64,000 nucleotides of DNA, taken from the NCBI GenBank assembly GCA_020444325.1, contig JAHLLD010000015.1, positions 62,001-126,000 on the forward strand, written 5' to 3'. Positions 35,618 to 42,566 of this stretch are shown here, piece after piece (position 1 is the first letter of the stretch; each line of letters begins with the position of its first letter). A program made the position numbers and the translations under genes. This stretch comes from a bacterium (GTDB lineage: Bacteria; Bacteroidota; Ignavibacteria; SZUA-365). The notes below the pieces were generated by a model that saw nothing but the letters and a program-made list of their open reading frames with translations, had not been told where the DNA came from and searched no databases.

Positions 35618-36595
35618 TTATTCGAAATCTTCAAGGAAACGGCCGAACTGCGATGCAAAGGCATGCAGGTCTTCATCCATGATGATGCGGACCACGATGG
35701 TTTCGCGAGGACCGATGGACACCGGCATGGGCCTGTCGTGATCCCAGTAAACCTTGCGGCCTGAATTCGCTTCCCAGGTGAGGTGCACCCTGTATTCGCG
35801 CTCATTACGCAGTTTTACGGTGTAATGCGTCCCCGGCTTCATGTCGTTGAGGGTAATCGTGGTGCTGTCTGCTACCGCACCGTAGAGTGGAATGAGGCGG
35901 GAGGTGAACTGCGTGCCACGCTCCATCGGAAGATGGAGCTTGCTGTCGGCCGTGCTGTGGGAGAGCACACTGTATTGCACGAGCTGTTTGAATTCCGTGT
36001 TGATGTTCGCACGCATTCTGTTTGAACGTGTCGAGATCTGCAGATAATTTCCCTGCAGCTTGTCACCAGCGCTTTTTGTGCCTTCCACAAAACTGATATT
36101 GTGGAACGCAAAATCAGCTGATACGCCCGTCCCCGTCCTGCGCTGCATCTTGTAGCTGACCCTTCTCGTCCCGCGCCGCTTTCCCAGTGAGAGACTGTCG
36201 CGCACGTCGAGATTCAGTTCGAAAAGCGAACCACCACCCTGTCCATACCCCCACTCATACTGCCACCAGTAACCCGGCTGATCAGGCTGCAGCCTGCCCA
36301 TGGGATTCCATCCGAGCAGCACGGCCTCGTTCGCGCGGTCCCGCGTCGGCCCCGCATGCTTGACGGCGTATGAGTGCAGTGCAAAAATCCCGCGGCCATT
36401 CTCCGCGGCGCCTTTCCATCGCAGCGTAGGCGGCATGGGCAGGAGCTGCAGAGGGGAGTACCCTTCGTACGTACCGACACTGTCGGCAGGGTGGAAATAC
36501 AGGTTGTCATCCTGTGCGTGGAGGGAGGAAGTGTACAGGAGGATAGCAAGCGCGAACATCAGCTTCATCGCGGGCCTCGACAATTGGGTGGACAT
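35618..36595 (-). CDS. Secreted protein of unknown function (325 aa)
   Basis: A signal peptide is visible (MKLMFALAILLYTSSLHAQ after nine extra residues). GGGAG five bases before the ATG at 36595 supports the longer start. The mature part is beta-rich and polar, with no cysteines, no sorting domain and no family I recognise. Recurrent short motifs such as GYWWQYEWGYGQGGGSLFEL and THYTVKLRNEREYRVHLTWE suggest a soluble periplasmic or secreted beta protein; the C-terminus (FGRFLEDFE) does not look like a barrel strand. It is convergent with the PorE-like gene, with only 35 bp between stops and no terminator between. The function is unknown. Confidence 0.7.
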   Translation of the reverse strand: MSTQLSRPAMKLMFALAILLYTSSLHAQDDNLYFHPADSVGTYEGYSPLQLLPMPPTLRWKGAAENGRGIFALHSYAVKHAGPTRDRANEAVLLGWNPMGRLQPDQPGYWWQYEWGYGQGGGSLFELNLDVRDSLSLGKRRGTRRVSYKMQRRTGTGVSADFAFHNISFVEGTKSAGDKLQGNYLQISTRSNRMRANINTEFKQLVQYSVLSHSTADSKLHLPMERGTQFTSRLIPLYGAVADSTTITLNDMKPGTHYTVKLRNEREYRVHLTWEANSGRKVYWDHDRPMPVSIGPRETIVVRIIMDEDLHAFASQFGRFLEDFE

Positions 36596-36932
36596 GTCTG
36601 CTCCCTAAAAGTGCGTGGTAACGCGGAGGAAAGCAACCTGCATCAGGAAGGAAAGGGACCCGCACCATGAGGTAAGAAATCGGTATGAAACTTGCGCCGC
36701 GTATTGCCGTACGACAGAAAAAGAAAAAACAAATTATTTTTTGTTTTTACTTGCATATTTAGAATTAATCCACGTTATTTGTAGTGTCGTCTCACGATAA
36801 ACTCTCTCTCACTCTCACACTTCGCATGGATGAGAATCCATCTGAAGTTGGATTCCTGCTGTTGCCCCCGGGAATCACTATCGCCTGCCGAGGGGCTTGG
36901 ATTATCTAACAGAACACCTGAAGGAGTGTGAA
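36596..36932. other. Intergenic region between divergent genes with an AT-rich core
   Basis: 337 bp separate the secreted-protein gene (minus strand) from the barrel gene (plus strand). The core at 36715-36785 is A/T-rich in an otherwise GC-rich window and includes TTGCAT at 36751. I found no -10 at good spacing to it on the plus strand, so no promoter is called. The last 30 bp hold the ribosome-binding site AAGGAG. Confidence 0.5.
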
Positions 36933-37592
36933 ATGCTTTCGAAATCTAACCATCGTTATCTTCGACGAATGTTGGCCGGCAGCGTTCTGCTGATCGGCAT
37001 GTTGCTATCGACCGGAAGCGCCATTGCGCAGCCGGATATTTCTACGGTCAAGGACCATCAAGAGTATTCCGTCATGCTGGCTGTCGGGTATTCCCGCACG
37101 GCATTCAAGCAGGCGGATGTCTTTTCCGGCATTGAGAAGTCGAACAGTCCGCAGTTTCGCGCACAGCTCGACTATCGCCCGTATCGCCACCTCGGCCTGA
37201 GCGGCGGAATGAACCTGCTGGGCAGCACCGGATACCGGGGCGTGAGCCTGGAACAGGACGGTGCCAGTCAGAATGGCGAGGTTTCGTCAATGAGCGCGGA
37301 ACTCGCTGCCGTTGGCTATCTCCCCCTGACGCAGATGTCAACACTGTATGCCAGAGCTGGCGGCGCGTATATCAACGTGCGCCAGAGTCAGGTGACTGAC
37401 GGTGTTGCGTCCACGGCACATGCGAACGGATTTTCCCCTCTCGCAGGGCTCGGTGTTGAAGTTGATCTTCAGCGCCTTATCGCCTTCCGCGTCGGGATGG
37501 ACTGGTATTTCAAAGCCGGTGACGCCGCGCGTCTCGGTGGCGAAGGTGCCATTCAGGCTGCCTACGGCGGTTTCGTGTTCCGATTCAACTAA
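36933..37592 (+). CDS. Small outer-membrane beta-barrel protein (219 aa)
   Basis: The ATG at 36933 follows AAGGAG by 7 bases and is preferred over an in-frame TTG at 36897. Signal peptide about 1-33 (STGSAIAQP). The mature part (about 185 residues) shows alternating hydrophobic strands typical of an 8-stranded OmpA-type barrel (SVMLAVGYSRTAF, FRAQLDYRPYRHLGLSGGMN, LYARAGGAYINVR, AAYGGFVFRFN) and ends in a strand with F-R-F-N. There is no OmpA peptidoglycan-binding part. The role is probably structural or adhesive in the outer membrane. A terminator hairpin follows at 37665, before the next lipoprotein gene. Confidence 0.75.
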   Translation: MLSKSNHRYLRRMLAGSVLLIGMLLSTGSAIAQPDISTVKDHQEYSVMLAVGYSRTAFKQADVFSGIEKSNSPQFRAQLDYRPYRHLGLSGGMNLLGSTGYRGVSLEQDGASQNGEVSSMSAELAAVGYLPLTQMSTLYARAGGAYINVRQSQVTDGVASTAHANGFSPLAGLGVEVDLQRLIAFRVGMDWYFKAGDAARLGGEGAIQAAYGGFVFRFN

Positions 37593-37664
37593 GGTGTATC
37601 GGAAAACGGATCAGGACTGATTAACCGTGATGCATGACGGCCGCTTCCGTTCATGCAAGCTGGA

Positions 37665-37697
37665 AAAGACGCCGCACGTCGGCGTCTTTCGCTTTTA
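37665..37697 (+). terminator. Rho-independent terminator after the small barrel gene
   Basis: AAAGACGCCG (37665-37674) and its complement (37680-37689) form a perfect 10-bp stem with loop CACGT, followed by CGCTTTT. It lies only 20 bp before the start of the next gene, so some read-through is possible. Confidence 0.75.
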
Positions 37698-37717
37698 TAT
37701 AAAATGGAGGAGTACTT

Positions 37718-38422
37718 ATGCGCGTTCGAAATATTTCTTTGATGCTGGTTGTTTTGCTGCTTACCGCCTGCGGTGCATCCGTGAACCCCATGCTGCAGAA
37801 GCGTGTGGGAGAATGGTTCGGGAAGCGTTCTTCAAAGGTGTACGATGCCAGTGGACAGTATACAAAGGTCATGCCGTATGCCGTGGGACAGTATGTTGTG
37901 CATGGGGTCACGGACGGCAATGAGCGTTCGATAATACGGACTGCGATCGTCGGGAAAGAAGGTGATGCCTGGATAATTGAAACCTCGTCCCTTTCACCCA
38001 CAGGTGAAACCATCATGCAGATGGCGGTGACGGGACTCGAACAGGTGCAGAGTACGATGAACACCGACCTCATCGATGTCAAATGGGTGAAGATGAAAGC
38101 TGGTGATGATGAGGAAGTACAGAAAATCGATGGTATCGCGCTCAGCGTGGGAAAAAGTGCGTACGCGAAAGGACTGAGCGGTCTGGCGGTGAATTTCGAG
38201 AAAACCGGTGGTACTGCGGCGGTGTCCGTACCTGCGGGTACCTTCAACGGCTGCACAAAGATCACAGCCAAGACGGAAACCTGGATCAAGGATTTTGAAT
38301 CCGAGGGCTACTATCACACCTCCGTTCCCCTTAACGGCATGGTGCGCTCGAAGAGTCTGGATGACGACACCGTCACCGAACTCATCGAATTTGGCCTCAG
38401 CGGGGCGAAAGCCAGTTTCTGA
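37718..38422 (+). CDS. Lipoprotein of unknown function (234 aa)
   Basis: GGAGG stands 7-8 bases before the ATG. A clear lipobox (LLLTAC, Cys at residue 18) makes it an envelope lipoprotein. The mature part (about 215 residues) is beta-rich and includes VGQYVVHGVTDGNERSIIRT, VSVPAGTFNGCTKIT and MVRSKSLDDDTVTELIEFG, a layout similar to periplasmic lipoproteins that form a half-barrel, but I cannot name the family. Two Cys (lipid Cys and the one in FNGC) are present. It has its own terminator. The function is unknown. Confidence 0.72.
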   Translation: MRVRNISLMLVVLLLTACGASVNPMLQKRVGEWFGKRSSKVYDASGQYTKVMPYAVGQYVVHGVTDGNERSIIRTAIVGKEGDAWIIETSSLSPTGETIMQMAVTGLEQVQSTMNTDLIDVKWVKMKAGDDEEVQKIDGIALSVGKSAYAKGLSGLAVNFEKTGGTAAVSVPAGTFNGCTKITAKTETWIKDFESEGYYHTSVPLNGMVRSKSLDDDTVTELIEFGLSGAKASF

Positions 38423-38445
38423 TGCTGCGGCGCTATCGCATGGCG

Positions 38446-38485
38446 ACGGCCGGATGATGCAGCGCATTGTCCGGCCGTTTTTTTT
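38446..38485 (+). terminator. Rho-independent terminator after the lipoprotein gene
   Basis: ACGGCCGGA (38446-38454) and TCCGGCCGT (38470-38478) form a perfect 9-bp stem, and T at 38478-38485 gives the tail. It lies between convergent genes. Confidence 0.9.
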
Positions 38486-38491
38486 CTGGTG

Positions 38492-39262
38492 TTACGGGAC
38501 AGTCAGGAGGGAGCGATAGCTGCCAGTGCCGTCGCTGATCATACTCGAGGAAAGCGGGTTCTGCATGGTCTTTCCATCGACCCAGAACTGGTATTGGTAT
38601 TCCCCGGGAGGGAGAAACATGCGCACTTCCCAGCCCGTGCGCGTCTTTCTCATCGGTACAATACCTGCGGTCCACGCATTGAAATTTCCAATGACACTGA
38701 CTCTCTGCGCACGCTCGTAGCCGGGCAGTTGCAGCAGCACGGGTTCCGGCCTGCTGTGGCTTGCCAGCCGCAGGACGGTGTGAACGCGCCATGTCGCTCG
38801 GTCGTCTGATTCTTCGCGGACGACAAGCAGAGAGTCGTTCTGTCGCACATCCGTGATGCGGACGAAGGGCGTTCCTTCACGCAGGAAACGGCGCAGCACC
38901 CACTGCCCGGGATTGCTCACCTTCTGCAGACCCTGGACGGTATACTTCTGCTGCAGCATGTTTCCGGACCCGGCACGCAGTGTGGTGAGGAGGAGGCTGT
39001 CTGCTTCGTAGGTATACAGATCGACGCGCTCGGTCAATTGCTCCGTATCATGACGGAACATATGCAGCATCAGCATGCTGCCGTCATAACTCAGTTGGAT
39101 GTCAAGCGCGACATTACGCGTTTCACCTGAGTAGCGATTCTCAATCGTGCCGCTCCAGTAGCCGCAGAGTCCTTCATACACCAGTTGCTGTTTCGCAAGC
39201 TGCGCCTGCAGTGGTGCAGCAGTCAGTGCGGTGAAGGCGAACAGAAAGATCAGTACTCGCAT
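38492..39262 (-). CDS. Secreted protein with CBM48-like C-terminal domain (256 aa)
   Basis: I take the ATG at 39262, which starts directly at a signal peptide (MRVLIFLFAFTALTAAPLQAQ). A longer in-frame start at 39325 would run into the end of the AddA gene. Residues about 25-180 form a lipocalin-like beta domain (GYWSGTIENRYSGETRNVAL, SYDGSMLMLHMF). Residues about 185-250 match the AMPK/CBM48 glycogen-binding fold: VSVIGNFNAW, then GWEVRMFLPPGEYQYQFWVD. This suggests binding of an alpha-glucan or similar sugar outside the cytoplasm. It lies 43 bp downstream of the AddA gene on the same strand and has no strong ribosome-binding site, so it may be read from the addBA transcript. No catalytic motif is visible. 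Confidence 0.7.
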   Translation of the reverse strand: MRVLIFLFAFTALTAAPLQAQLAKQQLVYEGLCGYWSGTIENRYSGETRNVALDIQLSYDGSMLMLHMFRHDTEQLTERVDLYTYEADSLLLTTLRAGSGNMLQQKYTVQGLQKVSNPGQWVLRRFLREGTPFVRITDVRQNDSLLVVREESDDRATWRVHTVLRLASHSRPEPVLLQLPGYERAQRVSVIGNFNAWTAGIVPMRKTRTGWEVRMFLPPGEYQYQFWVDGKTMQNPLSSSMISDGTGSYRSLLTVP

Positions 39263-39305
39263 CGGACCATGTCGTGTGTTGGGATAGACATAGTATAGAA
39301 AAAAA

Positions 39306-42300
39306 TTACTCCACAAGCAGTCCATTCATCACGAACCAGAGTATGGTCGCGGGACGCGTTCCGGTCATGCGTTCCCATGCCGTCGCATACGCGGAAATCT
39401 GTGAGCGGTAGGCGGCGACGCGCGGGTCCTCCATGGTCTCCACCAGGTCTGTTTTGTAGTCGACGATCGTCCAGCCTGTCTCGTCCTCGAAGACGGCATC
39501 CATTACGCCGCTCATCACTGCCGGCATTGCATCGGCATCCTCTTCCCACGCGGTTCCGAAGGGCAGTTCAGTATACCATCGACGAGCATTTTGCATTCGC
39601 TGCCACAGCGGATGTGCGGATACCCGTGTCGAGAGATCGCGTAATTGCACTTCCATCGCGGCATCAAGTCCTTCATCGCTGGCAATGCGCGCACAGATGT
39701 CCTGCAGACGCTTTTCGGCAGAATCGCCATCAATCTCTTTCTCATCGTGCAGGGCCTGCTGCTGTAGGGCCAATTCAAACAAGCGGTGTGCTGCGGTGCC
39801 GAAGCGCGCGCCATGTCCGTGCTCTGAGGAAGCAGAAACAGGCGTAGCGGCATGCAAAGTAAGACGGCTGGGACTCAGTAGTTCATATCCTTCTGCAGCA
39901 GCGTCATGAAGGCGCGTTTCTATCTTTTCTCGTGCTGAGGCATCGAAAGGCACGGCAGGGTCAGCTGGAGGGCCGATGCGATCCTGCTGTCCGACGGGAC
40001 CGAAGGAGGGCGCCGCCGGGAGGTCAGTTTGCAGGAGAGTACTCCAGGTTTCTTTATGCACATTCTGCATATTCGCGTTGTGCGCGATAATCAGGGCATT
40101 CTCGGCGCGTGTCGCTGCAACGTACTGCAGCCGCATGCGCTCCGCTTCCAGAAATCGCTGTTCTTCCTCGTACTGGCGATCCCACAATTCAGAGACAGCC
40201 ACCTGGGGGCCGTTGTACTCACCCTGCTTCGCGTGAATGCGCATGCTGCCTGTCGGGGGAGCAGTGCTGCGATCGACGCAGAGCCGCTCCCTGTCCTTTC
40301 TCTGCCGGCTGCGATGCTGCGCGAGGATGACTATGGGAGCCTCGAGTCCCTTTGCCTTGTGCACGTTCATGATGCGGAGTGCATGGGTATCGGGGAACAG
40401 CGGCATTCCGTCGACCGGACTCTGTCGCGTTGCCGCATCGAGATTCCCGACGATTTCCGCGAGGGAAAACCCACGTGCTGAATAGTGCTGGACGAACTCC
40501 ATGAGTCGCTGCAGCGTGCCGGCGCGCATGTTGCCTCCTGCATCAGTAGATGTCCACGCGAGCAGTCCCAGTTCTTCAAGCACACTGCCTACTACCGCGG
40601 CCGGTGGAAGGGAACGAAGCAGACGGACCTTGCCCTTGATGAAGGCGAGTCCGTCGAGAATACGTGCATCGGCATCCTTGACCACGGAAGAGAAAAAGGT
40701 GAAGCGTCCCCCTTGGTCACGATACGCCGTCAGTGCGGCATCATCCACGCCGCAATAGGGTCCGCGAAGAAAGGCGACGACTGAGATTTCGTCCAGCGGG
40801 TCCGCGAGCGCATGCAGAATCTGCATAATCGGTCGCAGGGTCACGCGATCACGGAGCGCAAAGCCTCCTGCAATCGTCACGGGAATCCCTGCGCGCTCCA
40901 TCGCGTCCGCGAATGCCGTGATTCCGGCATTTTCAGGTGTCAGCAGAAGGATATCCTCGGGGCGCAGCGCCCGAAGTTCTTCCTCTCCATCACCTGTTCG
41001 CACCTGGATTTTCATGCCCGATCGCAGCGCGTCCGCGGTCCACGACGCCAGCGCCTCCGTTTCCTCGAGGAGGCATTGCTCCGGTTTCCGCCTGTCACTG
41101 CACTGCAAAGGAAATGCGTAAACCCCGGTAAATCCTCCCAGATTGGCACGCACGGGCGTGAGGGGAGCCGCCGCCGCCTGATAGGGTGTGGCTTCCTCCG
41201 GAAAGATTTCGCTGAACCGCGTGTTCACCCAGTCTGTGATGGCCGGCAGACTGCGGAAGCTGTTGTCGAGACGTAGCCGCTGCTCGCCGCCGCGTTCAAT
41301 GATGTTCGCGACGACGTTGTATATGCTGATGTCCGCCTGGCGGAAGCGGTATATCGACTGACGGGGATCGCCGACCACAAACAATGAACCCGCGCGTGGA
41401 CACAGCTTTCTCCATGCGTTCTCGCTGACATCCTCGCCGGTCAGGTAGAGCATGATTTCTGCCTGTGCCGGATCCGTATCCTGAAATTCGTCGACGAGCA
41501 GATGGGTGTAGCGCTGCTGCAGATCCTCACGCACGGAGGGATGCTCGCGCAGCATGTCACGCGTGCGCAGCAGCAAATCATCATGCGTCAGCGCGCCCCG
41601 TGATTGGAGCTCCTCGCGAAACAGGGCCGCGAGGGGACGCGCATGCTCGATTAGAAGGGGATAGCAATACTGCTTCCAGGCGGAATATGCAGAAACTGCA
41701 TAATTCTGCAGGAAATCTTCCAGCAATGGTGCGACGGTGTGCTTTCCATCGAGTCCGATTTCATCCCAGCGTTTCTGCGTCAGCAGGGAATCTTTCATAA
41801 ATGGTGCGAGTACACGGGCGATGTCCCCCGCGGAGGTCAGAGAGGACAGCTCAACGAGGCGCAAGCTGCGGAGTATACCCTGCAGCGCATCTTCCTTCGG
41901 ACGCACATCGGGAGGAATTGCGGGAGCGAGGATTTCATACAGCTCGATGAGCCTGTCGCGAGCGGGTCGAAGATCCGGTTCGGCGCGCCGCTCTGCCGGG
42001 AACTCCGTATCAGGATGTTCACACAGCAGTGCATACGTTTCCTGCAGTGCGGAGAGCGGGAGCTGCAGACTGCGGAGCATTTCTTTTGCTGCAGTGCTCC
42101 CGGACCGATCCTTTCGCATCGCCAGGAAAAAGATGCGCTGCTGCAGCGCGGCTGCCTCCTGATCATCGATAATGTGGAAGTCCGGATCCACGCCCGCCTC
42201 AAGGGGACGCTCACGCAGCAGCTGTGCGCAGAATGCGTGGATGGTGCCGATGAAGGGACGATCAATATCATGCAATGCATCGACAATGCGCTGACGTTCG

Positions 42301-42566
42301 TTGGGAGGCAGATCCGGCTCGCTGAGAGCGGATTGCAGCGACACCTCAAACTTCTGCCGGAGATGCCCCGCAGCTTTCACGGTGAAGGTCATCGCCGCAA
42401 GGTGTTCGATGCGGACAAGTCCCTGTCGCAGCAGCGCGGTCATGCGCATGACAAGGCTCGTCGTCTTGCCTGTACCCGCCGCGGCTTCGACGAGAATGCA
42501 GTGGCCGGTGTCGTTCACAATGCGCTGCCGGGCATCCTGATCTGTAAGTTTCAGCCTCTCAGACAT
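39306..42566 (-). CDS. addA: AddA-type UvrD-family helicase/nuclease (1086 aa)
   Basis: The motor subunit of an AddAB/RecBCD-like helicase-nuclease, which processes DNA double-strand ends for recombination in the cytoplasm. Superfamily 1A motifs appear in order: Walker A (AAAGTGKTTS, about 29-38), motif II (LLVDEFQDTD, about 358-368), motif III (VVGDPRQSIYRFRQADI), motif IV (LDNSFRS), motif V (VHKAKGLEAP) and motif VI (AATRAENAL). The C-terminus has a RecB-type nuclease: GTAAHRLFEL, then a conserved Asp in MDAVFEDE and DYKTD (about 1033). The start at 42566 follows GGAGGAG; another ATG at 42587 is upstream of that site. It overlaps the end of addB by 8 bp, so translation is likely coupled. 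Three copies of the iterated palindrome lie inside this gene. Confidence 0.88.
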   Translation of the reverse strand: MSERLKLTDQDARQRIVNDTGHCILVEAAAGTGKTTSLVMRMTALLRQGLVRIEHLAAMTFTVKAAGHLRQKFEVSLQSALSEPDLPPNERQRIVDALHDIDRPFIGTIHAFCAQLLRERPLEAGVDPDFHIIDDQEAAALQQRIFFLAMRKDRSGSTAAKEMLRSLQLPLSALQETYALLCEHPDTEFPAERRAEPDLRPARDRLIELYEILAPAIPPDVRPKEDALQGILRSLRLVELSSLTSAGDIARVLAPFMKDSLLTQKRWDEIGLDGKHTVAPLLEDFLQNYAVSAYSAWKQYCYPLLIEHARPLAALFREELQSRGALTHDDLLLRTRDMLREHPSVREDLQQRYTHLLVDEFQDTDPAQAEIMLYLTGEDVSENAWRKLCPRAGSLFVVGDPRQSIYRFRQADISIYNVVANIIERGGEQRLRLDNSFRSLPAITDWVNTRFSEIFPEEATPYQAAAAPLTPVRANLGGFTGVYAFPLQCSDRRKPEQCLLEETEALASWTADALRSGMKIQVRTGDGEEELRALRPEDILLLTPENAGITAFADAMERAGIPVTIAGGFALRDRVTLRPIMQILHALADPLDEISVVAFLRGPYCGVDDAALTAYRDQGGRFTFFSSVVKDADARILDGLAFIKGKVRLLRSLPPAAVVGSVLEELGLLAWTSTDAGGNMRAGTLQRLMEFVQHYSARGFSLAEIVGNLDAATRQSPVDGMPLFPDTHALRIMNVHKAKGLEAPIVILAQHRSRQRKDRERLCVDRSTAPPTGSMRIHAKQGEYNGPQVAVSELWDRQYEEEQRFLEAERMRLQYVAATRAENALIIAHNANMQNVHKETWSTLLQTDLPAAPSFGPVGQQDRIGPPADPAVPFDASAREKIETRLHDAAAEGYELLSPSRLTLHAATPVSASSEHGHGARFGTAAHRLFELALQQQALHDEKEIDGDSAEKRLQDICARIASDEGLDAAMEVQLRDLSTRVSAHPLWQRMQNARRWYTELPFGTAWEEDADAMPAVMSGVMDAVFEDETGWTIVDYKTDLVETMEDPRVAAYRSQISAYATAWERMTGTRPATILWFVMNGLLVE
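40055..40071. promoter_or_regulatory. Iterated palindrome, near copy inside addA
   Basis: On the minus strand it reads TATGCAGAATGTGCATA, one base off the exact core. It lies within the addA coding region. Confidence 0.4.
40811..40827. promoter_or_regulatory. Iterated palindrome, exact copy inside addA
   Basis: The core ATGCAGAATCTGCAT is at 40812-40826, with 6-bp perfect arms. It lies inside the addA coding region. Confidence 0.5.
41686..41702. promoter_or_regulatory. Iterated palindrome, exact copy inside addA
   Basis: TATGCAG-AAA-CTGCATA, identical over all 17 bases to the copy in front of the XRE gene (15841-15857). It lies inside the addA coding region. Confidence 0.55.
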